From Apostichopus californicus (lineage: Eukaryota > Echinodermata > Holothuroidea > Aspidochirotida > Stichopodidae): DNA of 64,000 nucleotides. Position numbers and translations under genes: made by a program. This document shows positions 12,701 through 23,537 of this stretch, piece by piece. How positions within the stretch are numbered: the first letter of the stretch is position 1; each line of letters opens with the position of its first letter. The notes under the pieces were generated by a model. That model did no database searches, was not told the DNA's origin, and saw only the letters and a program-made list of their open reading frames with translations. Location: assembly GCA_020650975.1 (NCBI GenBank), contig JAIPMN010009634.1, positions 1-64,000 of the forward strand, in the 5' to 3' direction.

Positions 12701-15700
12701 CTTGTATCTCAAGGAATTACACCTCAGGACAGACAATAGCTTGATTCCGGGATGGAAGTAATACCTCAGGACATACAATAGCTTGCTTCCCTAATGGGAA
12801 TTTCAACTCAGGAGAGACAATAGCTTGAATTCCCCGATGGGAATTACACCTCAGGACAGACAATAGCTTGCTCTAAACACAAAGGGAATGACATTTCAGG
12901 TAGAAGTCTTATCTTTATTAATCGGTATGATTTCAAAACAGACACTACTTTACTTTACTTGTAATGGGAACACAGCATGGTAGGAGAGACACCGGCCTAA
13001 CTTGGTTCACTCACAACGTGAATGAGACTCCCAGGATGTAACCCGCTTCACTCATGGAAAAGACATCGCGGGACGGATACTAGCCGATTTCATTCGCAGT
13101 AGAGAATGACACCACAGGATAGAGACTAACATGCTTTGCTGATGCAAAATAACATCACAGGACACTAACTTGAATCTCTTTACAATTGGGTATGACCCCA
13201 AAAGACTAACTTCTTTCAATCCAAGAGTCATCTTTGCACCAGTGTTTATTTTTAGGTTATTTAATGCCCCTCACTTCAACCATGCCACCTTTGATTTTAA
13301 AAGTCACTTCCATGCCAGGATTCATGCATACTTTGTGCTGGTTCAAACATGTAATCAGCGTGGCCAGTTGAAAATACAGTACCATAGAAAACATTTCCAG
13401 AATGTTTCCACGATGAAATGATCATATGAATGAAAGTTCGTAACTGCCATAAAATGTCCCACTTGTGGAATATTTTATGTGAATCTATACCTAGATTCTT
13501 CCTTAAATATAACCCTATTAAATGAGTTTTTAAGCCAACCCCAGTTTTAAGTCACCCCTAGTTTATAAGCCACCCCTTGTTCTTACCTGAAGTTTCTCCT
13601 TCTCCTCCTCCAACTGTGTAACCTGTCTTTCATGCTCTATCTCCTTTTCTAAATATTCCTCGTTAACACTTTGTAGTCGACCCTGTTGAAAAGAGAAATA
13701 TTTCAGGGCGTCAATTACATCTCTACAAACAGCATATCACAGGCAGTAGAGGGGATATTTACCAAGAACTTACAGGTTTATTTTCAATATCGGTTTTCTG
13801 CCTGTATATCTTTTAGTTTAACCTTTTGACCCGAGACCTGGATGCTTGCACTAACACGACACCTGAAACTCCACACTTGAAGATTTCTCTGTTCTGTTAT
13901 ATACTGGGTTATTCAAAACGTTCTCAATCCAAAATGTGACCTCTCTAGTGACCTATGGGTTACAAGCCCAGCTCTCTACCAACTGAGGGGTCCAGCCCTT
14001 ATTTGGTGACGATCACCTATATAGCCATTTCTCTGCTAGGGGCACCAGTCAGAAGCCAAACAGCTTTGTGCACAGAGTAACCGGGTATCACCTCCCAGTA
14101 TCATTTGATACAACTCAGATGATACTAAGACTGCAGTGCTCTTATATGTAAAAAAAGTTAGCAGTTATATCTTTCGTCTGTTCTACAAAGCTACAGAAAG
14201 TGTTAACTTACAATCTTATGCTCAGATGCGCTTTTATCAAAGTCCCGGGCAGTCTCGAGTTGGATGATTTTAGCTTCAAATCCGGCCACTTTCTCTTGCA
14301 GTTGTTGCTTCTGCTCCATGATCAATTTCTTGCTCTGATCAAAGCTTCTTTGGGCATTTGACATTTCTGTCTCACTGGCTGATTTCTAGAAAAGAAGGGT
14401 AAGAAAAAAAGAGTTGAATACACTGATGATTGTTTCATACCAGGTCAGTTAAACCCAGGTCAGTTAAACCCTGGTCATTTACACCCAGGTCATTTACACC
14501 CAGGTCAGATAAACCCAGGTCATTTACACCCAGGTCAATTAAACCCAGGTCAGTTAGATCCAGGTCAGTTAAACCTAGGTCAATTAAACCCAGGTCAGTT
14601 AAACCAGGTCATTTACACCAAGGTCAGATAAACCCAGGTCAGTTCATTAAGCCCAGGTCATTTACACCCAGGACAATTAAAGCCAGGTCAGTTAGATCCA
14701 GGTCAGTTAAACCCAGGTCAATAAAACCCAGGTCAGTTAAAGCCAGGTCAGTTAAACCCAGGTCAATAACCCCAGGTCAGTTAAACCCAGGTCAGTTAAA
14801 CCCAGGTCAGTTAAACCCAGTTAACAAAAACCCAGGTAGCCATTATCTCTGTCCTGGACCACATCCACAACAATTCATTGCCATAACCCCCATCTTTCTT
14901 TACCCTAGCTTCTCCCCCCCCCCCCCCCGTAACACAAGATATCAGATTAAAGCAGGTGATTGTATTTGAAATGTAACAAATTCTGACACATAGGTATATG
15001 AACCAGTAGGTACTGCTAATATGTTGCATTCTCACCACATCTGGTTGTCAGTATCAAAAGAAAATTTGTTTCTTCTTTACAGAAGAAAACTTAAACAAGT
15101 ATTCCAGGCTTGGTGCATATATTATGCACAAAATGCGCATGACTGATTCTGATGAAAAAGTGAAATACTGCTCTGAAAGATATTATTAATGAAATAAGCT
15201 ATAATTGAAACTGTACTCCAAAATTATTTATTACCTGAAGAACCAGGTCTGTGGACTGTTTTTTCAGTTTCTCTAAATGACTTCCTTTCTCTTCCTCCAG
15301 CTCTTTGATCCTTGCTTCCATCTTCTCCATCTCCTTCTGGTATCTCACCGTTGATGCCTCTAAATCTTTCTTCGTCTCTTTCTGATCGTCCTGATCTTCC
15401 AAGATTTTGGCATTTAGATGAGAAATCTGATGACAGATGGAGAGACAAATAATAGAAAAGAATTCTGAAGTTGGGTTTGCCCAAAATTCAAGTCTGTCAA
15501 TTCATTTAATGTTTCATTTTCTTGTCATCTTAATTAACACACGTAGCAACACTCTGCTTCCTGTGCAGTGTGGTGAACGGTAGAGCATAATTTTTGTAAG
15601 CAGGTGAGGGTTATGTGGAAAGACAACAATACATTCACCTTATGCGCCTAAATAAGTCAGCATTTAAGGCTACCATTTAATGCCAATTCAAAGAGTTATG

Positions 15701-18700
15701 GCACAGACGGAAATTCTTCCATGTCTCATGGCCACCAACTTGCCATCTGAACATGCCATTTTATTAATATTCATCACTACATTTATGCAAATATATGCAA
15801 AGTATTAAATAAAAAAACAATGACAAAGATTTTCTGACCTGTTTCTCCAGACTTGAGATTTGCTCTGATGATTGTATTTTCAGCTCACTCAGTTGATTCC
15901 GTACTTCTTCAAGTTTCTTCTCGAGAAGGTCTCTCTACGAGAAAATTCAAAAGAGGAACATAAGGATTTTTCAATCATGCAATCTTTGGGAAGTCAAAAA
16001 CTAGTGGAGGGAATGGGGCAAGAGGGTGTGAGAGGTGAGGGAGGGGGGAGGGTAGAAGAAACAGAGAAACACCCCTATATTCTGCAGTGCTTGGCTGCAC
16101 CATTTTATGAATCACGATATGGGAAATGTGAGGTAACTTCTGTTCATTCGAATAATAAAGTGCTTTTATTACTATTTAGTAACCTTAATCTGTTAAGTTT
16201 CTCACATTTAAATTCTCAAAATCTCAAAGTCTAACAATTTCACAAGAGAAATACTAGAAAAACACTAGAAACTCAAGAAATGAAGGATATAATTGGTTCA
16301 ATTTGCCAACCTCTGCTTTGACTGCAGTCACTTTTTCATCTTCCGACAAGGAGGTGTCTTGTAATCTCTGTTCTAGGACCGAGAGTTTGTCTTGTAGTCG
16401 GGTAATGGTCCTGTCTTTTTCGTCAAAATCTTTCTTAACCTGCGTCAGGGGAAAATGGAGAAAATGAAATCCAGGTCAGACGAGTCTAGGAAAGAGGCCT
16501 TTTTGAAATGGAAAACCTAATGTGAGAGATGGAATTGCCTCCGTTTTCTTATATATTATATTGTTGCTAGGGAAGGGATAAAAGCAATTAAAGAAAGATA
16601 ATTGGCTTGAAATCAGCTACTACCATGGAATTCAAACTTTTGTCCTTGGTGACCGTACTTTTCACCTTTTATATCATGGCGACCCTCCGGTGGTGTATGT
16701 TATGGCCTGGGGAAGGGGTTTAAGGGGGAGATGTATCCCCCTCCCCTTTGAATAGTTTTATTGATTAAGGGTGCTCCACTGCAAAAAAAACTGTATTATA
16801 TTTTGCAACTTTTGAAGTAATTAAAACCCTAAAAAGGGTCGCAGCCCCCAGTTTTCAATACCAAAGAAGGATTTGCCTTTGTCAAGAATACTTGGTGATC
16901 ACCTATTCTTTGCTGTATAGTTTGTCTTTTATCAACTTGAATATCAATATATAATAAATTATATGATTATTCATGAACTAAAACAAAATCCCCAGCATGC
17001 ACTGCTGTCACTGTATTTATGTAACGAGGGAAGAAGTCAGAGATTTACACAGAGTTCTGAATGACTGCCTACAATGTATGTGTTTTTTTACATTGTGATC
17101 TCCTTCTAGCCTACCATGCAGTTCTATGGCATGAATACTGGGCCTACCCATTAGTGACACTTATAAAATAACTATAAACCCACTGCGAAATATCACAGTC
17201 ATGTTAAAATCAGTCAGAAGTGGTCTTTGGAGTTTAAAAATGAAGACAACGAGATGTTGTTCAGATCTTCTGCAGCTGTGAAAAGTTGTAAAGTATGTAA
17301 AATGACTTGAGCAAACAAACCTGTGATTTGGAAGATTGTTCACTGTATTTATGGGCATCTAATTCTTCCTGAGTTGTGGCAGCTTTCTTCTCCAAACTGA
17401 GAATTTGGCTTTCTCTCTGTGAGTGAAGAAAACACCAAAGTTGGGGTGAAAATGGTTAAACTATTTTAACATTAACTGATAATGGACTGTGTATTTTACT
17501 TAAAGAAATATGGTAGAAGTAGGTCATGGGATGTAAGGAGGGTAGGGGGGGGGGGGAAGTGAGGGGAGGTGAGGGGAGGAGGGGAGGAGGGAAGTATATC
17601 ATCTATTCTATATTCTCAAACATGTCATCATTCCCTGATCACAAATACACTCCTGTCCTCCATTTTCATAGCAAAGTGAATATTATATCAGTATAGTTTA
17701 ATGTTGATCATAAATATAATTTATTAGTCTGTGGCAGCTTTCTTCTCCAAACTGACAATTTTGTCTTCTCTCTGTAATTGCAGAATAAATCAAAGTGGGA
17801 GAGTGTGTAGACAGCTAATAGCGTTGAAGCTGGTAACAGACATTAAAGTTTAGCAACTTTTCCCAAATTTCTTCGATAGTTTCATATTCTTGATCCAAGC
17901 ATCGTAGGAAGGATAAAATCAGGTGTGAAAAGTTTATATCCTAAATCCAACACGTTACGAAGATATTCATTCCACTAACCTCTTGTTTATCTTTGGTAAG
18001 AGTTTGACACCTCTCCTCCATAATTAAGGCCTCTTTCTCCATCCTAGTCAATGTCTCCTGCATGGCATCTTTGGACTTTTGTAGTTGGTCTCTGAAAAAA
18101 GAAATATTTAGCTTCTTAAGACATTAAATATTCATTCTGTAATCGATCTAAGACAAAATATCCCACAAATTTAATATATAAATCCACAAACATCACTTGA
18201 GTTAGAATTTATTAACTAAATATCTTTCAAAAGTTTCAAAACCTATAACAACAAGAGATTAAAGCTGCTTTTAAACTTTTTCCTGATTTGTTTTTTCCAT
18301 TTCTTCCTTCTGACTAAAGCAGTGGAGATGTAAAATGGCCGTCACATACACACACAGACACACACAAGCCATCACGATAACCAAGGTTACGGAGCCTTAG
18401 GCATCGTGACCAAAAAGTCAATAGGCAACACATTTTGAAGAGGCAATGAAATGTGTGTCACAAAAGCCTGGTCTACCCGCTGAGCCTAACCAGCACAAAT
18501 AATTTGCATTGAATTGATTGAATTCATGTTGTGAAAAACATAATGTACAAATTCCTGCTGGAACCACATTCCATCATTGACAACAAAACATCCATTACAC
18601 TTCCTGACAGTGTTTCAACAAGTCATGGCACAAGTCACTGCATCTCTAAAAGGTTGGTGAATTGAACAAATGTGTCAAGTTTTTCATTTTCAACAAAGGG

Positions 18701-21700
18701 GAGATTGGAACACACTTGTCAAGCTTTTTTCACGTATAGTTAATACCGTGATCGGAGACGATTCCTCCTCACACAAGTCAGCAAAATGGCCGGTAATGAC
18801 TCGATTCCGACAAAATAAGTGGGGACTCACTACAACCCTGTTTCCTACTACATCAGTGACTTTTCTTTAATATTAAATCATTCACCTGCTGTTTGAAACT
18901 TCTGCCTTCTCATCTTTTAGGGTCTGCACCGTCCGGCTCAGCTCCTCTGAGAGATTAGACTTCTCCTCCAGCCCCTCCCTGGACTGCTCGAGATCAGCTC
19001 GACACTTCTGTAGACTCTCTTGGCTGTTCAACAGCTTCAGAAAAATGGATCAAATAATTCAAGTTATTTTAACTTTAGTATATCCACTTTACCACAAGCT
19101 TCTACTTACCCCACAGAATCTGACTTTTGATAAATCTAACATTATGTCTAACAGTTTCAGAAATGGATAAAATAATGATTATTTTTAATTTGGTAAATCT
19201 ACATTACCGCAAGCTTCTACTTACCCACAGAATCTGACTTTGATAAATCTAACATCCTATGGAGATTAACTTTGGCAAAATGATTTTCACAACTCTAAAT
19301 TACCACAGTGATTTGAACTAGAAGGACTTAGCGACCACAATCAAGTAACTTTGGCAAAATTAACTTTCCGTGGGGATTGAATCTGGAAAGTTTCACTTAC
19401 CATGGGGAACAACTTTGCAAAATTTAACATCGTAACATGGATGTATGGAAGTAAAACTTACCATGTGTTTGACTTTGGCAAGTTTACTATAACTAACATG
19501 CCCAGCATGGCTGTATGGAAGTAAAACTTACCATGTGTTTGACTTTGGCAAGTTTACTATAACTAACATGCCTAACATGGATGTATGGAAGTAAAACTTA
19601 CCATGTGCTTGACTTTGGCAAGTTTACTATAACTAACATGCCTTACATGGATGTATGGAAGTAACACTTACCATGTGTTTGACTTTGGCAAGTTTACTAT
19701 AACTAACATGCCTTACATAGCTGTATGGAAGTAAAACTTACCATGTGTTTGACTTTGGCAAGTTTACTATAACTAACATGCCTAACATGGATGTATGGAA
19801 GTAAACCTTACCATGTGTTTGACTTTGGTAGTTTACTATATAATTAACATGCCCAACATGGATGTATGTAAGTAAAACTTACCATGTGTTTGACTTTGGC
19901 AAGTTCTTGGACCTGGAATCCCTGGAAATCTTCCTGTTCTTCCTCTTTTTTAAACCTTGTACGCTCCAGTCTCTGAAGTCTCTCTTGCAAGGATGAATTC
20001 TCCTATCGATGAGAAACGAAGACTTGTAAAATATGAGGAGGAAATCCTCTTCTCTTAAAATGTTCGCAGGGTTGAATTTTAAGAAAGTTTACTGGTTGTC
20101 TCCAGGACCACTTGGACTTTCCTTAATGTTGTCTGTTTTTTATGGCAATGTTTGGTTGTCCAAGAATGGTTAAATGTAGAAAGGAATGCATGACAGAATG
20201 AATTAGGTGTACATAGAAATGATTCAATTCTGAAGGTCCCTCAAGTGGCTTTGGCTTCAGGAAAGAAACCATGGTCATCCCAGACCACCATAGAAAGTCT
20301 TCACACCCATGAGTGATCTGCTTGCACCTCTGTTAAAACCTGGCATCTTATGTTTGCACATGTATACAAGCCCACTAAGAGCAACACACTCTGACTTGTT
20401 GCATTTCATCTACTGTTTAATGTTTTAAGTTTAATATTCATACCAGATAGAAGAAGTAAGGTGGTTTTACAACCAGTAAATATTTAAATTTCAACATTTT
20501 TTCTCAAACAATTGCCCACCAAATAAATCCATAATTAACACCTACACTCAAGATATTGTGGACATCAGTTTTACGAAAAAGAAGAATGGAAAATGGTTTA
20601 ATCGGAGTACTCAAAACCTGAACGAAATCAATGATAATTTTGTGAACAGAGGCACAAACTACAAATCCCATGGCCTTTAGCTCCACATGCTTCTTTGCAA
20701 AGTAGCAATAACCAAAACCAAAAAGACAAAATTATCCCGAAAAAATTCTTAATAAATATTACCAACCTTCTCCACTTCTTGCATTTTCTCAGTCATTTCG
20801 TCTTCTTTCTTCTTGACAGCAGAGGAAAGCTTCTCCGCCATTTTGGATCTTCGGAGTTGATATTGTTCATTTATATCCTGAATTTTCTTGCTCGTGGCTG
20901 TATTTTAATACAAAAGAGGAGCACCAAGAAGGAAAAATTAAAGCAAAAGGAAGAAAGATAATTGAATTTTGATTACATCTGTTAAGCTTGCACAAGCAGA
21001 CACCATGGATGGATGTTAGCTTCGCTATTAAAATTCTTCGAAAAAATTCATCTTCAAATTTCTAGGCATTTTTGTGGGAACAAAATCTACCTTTTTGCTC
21101 TTGCAAGCAGCTGTTGATAATTCCCTCAGTGAGTGTTCCATATTTGTGTTTATTTAAACTTATTTTAGAGAAAGGTTTCACAGACCACAGTGGAAGTCTG
21201 TGCAGACAGTGTGTGGCCTACAAGCTTCAGGGTTAACCTAGCAACTCTTGGACTAACTGATCATTACTTTACATTCTAGTACTTTATTGTTTTTAAATTT
21301 GCTTATACCTTCCTCGTGGCTGATGACTGAGTTTTCCATCTTCTCCTTTGCTTTGACTGCCTCTTTCAAGAGCAACGAATACTCATCCAACTTCTCCTCA
21401 AGTTTCTTGATTTGCTCATCCTTGTTCCCAAAACCATCTTTTCTGCCAGAGTCAACAGAGTCCTACAAGAAAGAAACGATGAGAGTGTTAAACTTGTTAG
21501 CTAGATTGCATACAGTAAAATCTATAACACACCTCAAAACCTTGTAAGTACTGGTATTATGGGTGGTCAGTCATGTTTCCAATGATCAGAGAGATAACAA
21601 ATTGCTTGAAATTCCCACCAGTACAATCCTTCAAGTCATGGCCCTCCAAATTCTTCCCCGATATTGATGTTACATATTAAGACAACATGGTGTCATGCAA

Positions 21701-23534
21701 ATTCATGAGTAAATCATGAGTACAAGTCACAAGTTTGTAATATTCAATATAAATCTAGAAAACATTGTTTCTTGCTTTTTGAAACATTCAACACTAAGCC
21801 TTAAGCTTACAATACCATCAAACCAACAAGAGGGTAAAGAGTACAGTACAGGTCCTGCTAGCCTAACGGTATGAATCATCACTGAAACTGCCATAAACTG
21901 ATAACAAATTGAACTAATTTTTAGAATTAATACATCTAAAGTCTGACCAGACAAACCTATGACAGCAGTCTTATGAAGGTCTAGCTGGCATGATGTGAAT
22001 CACCCACTTAAAACTTTGTAAATTATTATTGACTGATTTAACCAATTAAATTATTAACCAGAAAAAGGAAAGATAAGGGAGTCACTATAGCATTGATACA
22101 ACAGTGAAATGCAACCAGATACTTCAATCTTGATCACATTATATCTTGTAATTTTGCTGAGAGGTAACATTATCAATAAAAAAACGGTTCCTCTGCTGTT
22201 AACTTTAGAAACAGGCACCTACACTATCATTTTTCTACTGTACATGGACAATTATGAGGGGTGGAAACAAATTCCTCTGTGAAATCTTTCTGAGTGACAG
22301 CTTTATACTGTATGTATGTATACATTTGCGGAAGTATCAATGAAACCAGACAAGTATAGCTTAACAGGAAATAAGAAATTTCCTGTTTCTTTTAAGAAAG
22401 TAGCACTTGTCCTTCATTAGTGCAAATGTACATTACTTTTATCTGCCCTTGCTAACACCCTTTAAAGCCTCTCCCCCTCCCTCACTCCCCCATTTTGCAG
22501 TCAATATCATATGTTTACACATTTGGAATGAGCGGTATGATAAATGCAATCTATTTCATTCTTCCAAGGGCATTTTGAGTAACTTTTCAAGTAGTCTATA
22601 GGGATAGAAGCACATGGCAATCTCATCTCCATAATTTCCTTAATGACCTTGATGATTTCAACAGCAAATGACAAATTGCAGTAATATTGACGATGATACT
22701 TTTAAAAGGGTAGTCCAGAGGAAAAATTTACTCCAGTCTTGACAGATAAAAGTATCCACATTCTAAGCAGCCAGGTGAATTTGAAACCAATTACTACATG
22801 GCATTCTGGAGATATTGATAACTGAAATTGTCACAGATTGAACCACACTGTAATAACTTGGAGAAAAAAGGTGTGATGTCATAGTGATACACAGACATCT
22901 AACTGTTTTGCAAGAAATAGTAATGGTTCCAACATTACAATACCTACATTGATACATTTCAAGGATAAGGGGACAATTTTCTCTTTTTAACTCAAAATCA
23001 TTTTTTTTTTTTTTTAAAGAGAGAATGGGATGGGTGGGACAGGGTACTGAGTATTACTAAATTGTAGTCACATGATGGCATATATCCATGACAATATTGT
23101 AAAGTCCCCCCCCCCCTCTCACCACTAACGATGGACATAGAAACAAAAATAAAAACAAACAGATGTTTCGAAGAGTTGCTTTACATATGTTACAGAAAAT
23201 GGCATGATTATGATTAGATCATAATTCTAATGTGACTTAAATTTAGACCAAACTTGTTTATCCAAAGTATGTTTCCCTTACTACCATATGTTTCATCAAC
23301 TACTTATGATTGGTTCCTTACCTTCTTTGCAGATGTGGGGGTAGCAGAGACACTGCTAGCCAAACTAGAGGTGCTGCCCCATGGAGATAAGCTTGCTGGA
23401 CTGGTCTCTCCTGCTCTCCGAGCGTTTTCCCGAGAACTCTTTCTCTGGGCTCCACCCGGGGTGACTTTAGCTGTTAGCTCCCCTTCGTCTACCCCTTCTT
23501 CCTCTGCAATTTTCTTTTTCAGTTTAGCAAACAT
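699..23534 (-). CDS. GOLGA1: Golgin-97 (golgin A1), complete, 21 coding exons
   Basis: Trans-Golgi coiled-coil tether; in the family the C-terminal GRIP domain binds Arl1-GTP and the N-terminus captures endosome-derived vesicles. Exons 5' to 3' (all GT-AG, phases join): 23322-23534, 21309-21462, 20767-20897, 19883-20002, 18886-19034, 17980-18091, 17321-17416, 16311-16439, 15839-15934, 15235-15426, 14212-14385, 13587-13682, 11253-11351, 9037-9126, 8061-8163, 7152-7333, 5918-5998, 3764-3886, 2778-3005, 1310-1396, 699-776. The product is about 910 aa (human 767). It starts MFAKLKKKIAEEE, as in vertebrate golgin-97. Internal matches include FQVQELAKVKHM and LEQELTEKNKTIK, and the GRIP domain lies at about 835-890. 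Nearly everything between is heptad coiled coil. Golgin-245 was considered, but the N-terminus, the NKTIK segment and the GRIP sequence favour golgin-97. The exon model is inferred from splice consensus and homology, not from transcripts. Confidence 0.94.
840..1262. repeat. Tandem repeat, about 133-148 bp unit, 3 copies
   Basis: Lies in the last GOLGA1 intron. Each copy begins GGTCTTATGGACAT (about 854, 1002 and 1135), includes a shared AAACAATGTATAGACATAAA-type stretch, then a G-rich tail and an ATGGACCACACACAC segment. Copy lengths differ mainly in the G-rich tail. Confidence 0.8.
1310..1396 (-). CDS. GOLGA1: GOLGA1 exon 20, second half of GRIP domain
   Basis: Acceptor ttctag, then 29 codons including LLKAVSVVLEFTQQEQKII and ending LEWK|GTAATA. 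This is the second helix pair of the GRIP domain, as in vertebrate golgin-97 (LIKAVSVLLNFSQEE). Reading through the donor would give a nonsense tail rich in Pro and Cys, so splicing to 699-776 is much more likely. Confidence 0.92.
1490..2760. repeat. Degenerate ACATGATATAGG-type satellite with higher-order units
   Basis: Fills nearly the whole intron between the two GRIP exons. The basic motif is a loose 10-12 bp ACATGRYATRGG word. From about 2130 to 2690 larger units recur around CATGACTGCAC (about 2128, 2254, 2357, 2488, 2627), the last two copies 139 bp apart and almost identical. On the minus strand it happens to be open for more than 200 codons (Met/Ser/His/Tyr-rich), an artefact of composition. 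Confidence 0.85.
2778..3005 (-). CDS. GOLGA1: GOLGA1 exon 19, first half of GRIP domain
   Basis: Encodes a Ser/Pro-rich linker and then the start of the GRIP domain, with the core REINFRYLRHVVFKFMSG. This closely matches vertebrate golgin-97 and keeps the invariant Arl1-contacting Tyr (about residue 841). The donor is GAG|GTAAGG. The exon ends in phase 0 and joins exon 20 after a 1.4 kb satellite-filled intron. Confidence 0.93.
5494..5773. mobile_element. 280-bp fold-back MITE with 8-bp target duplication
   Basis: Flanked by direct GATGCTTA at 5486-5493 and 5774-5781. The two arms are inverted and built of repeated CATTTCGCCCAAC words (left, about 5500-5610) and GTTGGGCGAAATG words (right, about 5696-5768), with CTGGTCACTTCGCCC at the outer ends. 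The unique centre (about 5611-5695) is AT-rich. There is no coding capacity. An 8-bp duplication suggests a hAT-type transposase in trans. It sits in the GOLGA1 intron between exons 17 and 18. Confidence 0.85.
6360..6440. repeat. Dispersed repeat fragment (ATAATAATA...AGCGCC...GGCGTTTAC)
   Basis: A short (ATA)n tract leads into TTAATATAGCGCC and then CCTCTAGGCGTTTAC. This resembles the AGCGC/AAGGCGC repeat tails common in marine invertebrate genomes. A related copy lies at 7745-7830. Confidence 0.45.
7745..7830. repeat. Dispersed repeat fragment, relative of 6360-6440
   Basis: An (ATA)n tract followed by ATAGCGATTTATAATGAGC and GGTGCTCAAGGCGCAAAAT. It has the same layout as the fragment at 6360-6440 and is likely a SINE or MITE tail remnant. 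Confidence 0.45.
8159..8560. repeat. 160-bp tandem repeat overlapping a GOLGA1 splice acceptor
   Basis: Units start at 8159, 8319 and 8479, exactly 160 bp apart, with about 2.5 copies. The first copy includes the first five coding bases and the 3' splice site of GOLGA1 exon 15 (exon start 8163). On the minus strand the third copy keeps the CCAACAG|TTAGC acceptor, while the second reads CCAACGG and has lost the AG. Confidence 0.85.
9484..9750. repeat. About 125-bp tandem repeat, 2.2 copies
   Basis: GCTGCAAAATCAGCTGCAG recurs at about 9491 and 9618, with a partial third start at about 9742. Copies are about 90% alike and include GTGCCTATTTGTATGAGA. Lies in the GOLGA1 intron between exons 13 and 14. 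Confidence 0.85.
9751..11252. other. Intron DNA without recognisable genes
   Basis: Remainder of the GOLGA1 exon 13-14 intron. It is AT-rich, with poly-T at about 10637-10650 and a run of TTTATGATTTATGTTTT-like repeats at about 10930-11000. Nothing else can be named. Confidence 0.6.
11352..13586. other. Long GOLGA1 intron with degenerate repeats
   Basis: Intron between exons 12 and 13. At about 11855-11990 there is a C/T-rich stretch of CTCAGTAGGTRCC words. At about 12480-13170 a degenerate repeat of roughly 55-60 bp recurs, built from GGGAATGACATCACAGGACAG and TAGCTTGCTTCACTCAC-like pieces. No coding sequence is evident. Confidence 0.6.
13937..14000 (-). repeat. tRNA-derived SINE remnant
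   Basis: On the minus strand, CTCAGTTGGTAGAGAGC looks like a tRNA A-box, and CTTGTAACC matches a Thr-type anticodon loop. The B-box is decayed, so this is not a functional tRNA gene. Confidence 0.45.
14443..14836. repeat. Minisatellite of AACCCAGGTCAGTT units
   Basis: About 25 copies of a 14-15 bp unit, with variants CATTTACACCCAGGT, CAATTAAACCCAGGT and AGTTAGATCCAGGT partly organised as pairs. It lies in a GOLGA1 intron just upstream (gene sense) of exon 11. The Lys/Arg/Ser/Pro-rich open frame across it is a by-product of the repeat. Confidence 0.9.
16640..16870. repeat. Dispersed repeat, copy A
   Basis: Shares an ordered set of blocks with 32575-32770: a GGTGAC start, CCTTT, GGCRACCCTCC, TGTGGCCTGGG-like, a GGGGG/CCCCTCCCCTTTGA block, a TTAAGG block and TTTTGCAACT(T)TTGAAGT. 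Copies are heavily diverged but collinear. Confidence 0.5.
17321..17416 (-). CDS. GOLGA1: GOLGA1 exon 7 (32 codons)
   Basis: Acceptor cactcacag, 96 nt in phase 0, donor CAG|GTTTG. Encodes coiled coil with SQILSLEKKAATTQEE, corresponding to the SKITALEQKEQELQ region of vertebrate golgin-97. A partial decayed copy of this exon lies at 17728-17771. Confidence 0.88.
17540..17595. repeat. G-rich GGGAGGTGAG low-complexity tract
   Basis: A run of G8 followed by GAAGTGAGGGGAGGTGAGG-like iterations, in a GOLGA1 intron. Confidence 0.75.
17728..17771 (-). pseudogene. Partial pseudo-exon copy of GOLGA1 exon 7
   Basis: Minus strand: acceptor attacag, then 44 nt that closely match the start of exon 7 (shared TTTGGAGAAGAAAGCTGCCA), about 355 bp on its 5' side. 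The copy ends where exon 7 continues, meets in-frame stops (ACTAATAAA) and has no donor. It probably arose by a short local duplication carrying the acceptor. Confidence 0.8.
19034..19252. repeat. About 110-bp direct duplication beside GOLGA1 exon 5
   Basis: Two copies (about 19033-19145 and 19146-19252) share AACAGYTTCAGAAA, CGCAAGCTTCTACTTACC-like and AATCTGACTTTTGATAAATC segments. The first starts at the exon 5 acceptor (exon start 19034). The second has lost the acceptor AG. Confidence 0.75.
19390..19890. repeat. 70-bp tandem array copying the GOLGA1 exon 4 splice donor
   Basis: Unit boundaries at the CATG|GTAAG junction fall at 19462, 19532, 19602, 19672, 19742, 19812 and 19883, i.e. 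70 bp apart (71 for the last), plus a degenerate copy at about 19396. Each unit carries the last 23 or so bases of exon 4 (AACTTGCCAAAGTCAAACAC on the minus strand) and the GTAAG donor. 19883 is the genuine exon end, because only there does the upstream coding sequence continue. Confidence 0.92.
19883..20002 (-). CDS. GOLGA1: GOLGA1 exon 4 (40 codons)
   Basis: Encodes coiled coil ending FQVQELAKVKHM, matching vertebrate golgin-97 FQQQELSKIKHM. Phase 0 at both ends. Its 3' terminal bases and donor are the source of the 70-bp array that follows it in the intron. Confidence 0.9.
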
Positions 23535-23537
23535 GAC
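23322..23537 (-). CDS. GOLGA1: GOLGA1 exon with start codon
   Basis: Encodes residues 1-71. The ATG is at 23532-23534, and a splice acceptor (ttttccatcag) ends at 23538, so three 5'-UTR bases precede the ATG and at least one non-coding exon lies further upstream. The donor is AAG|GTAAGG. The first 13 residues form the short basic helix typical of golgin-97. The rest is Ser/Thr/Ala-rich and probably disordered. The next exon (21309-21462) carries KDEQIKKLEEKLDEY, which aligns to the start of the vertebrate golgin-97 coiled coil. Confidence 0.92.

Noticed and set aside
14430-14969. 179-codon plus-strand frame rich in Lys, Pro, Arg and Ser
   Set aside because: Produced by the AACCCAGGTCAGTT minisatellite; no domain, and it lies inside a GOLGA1 intron.
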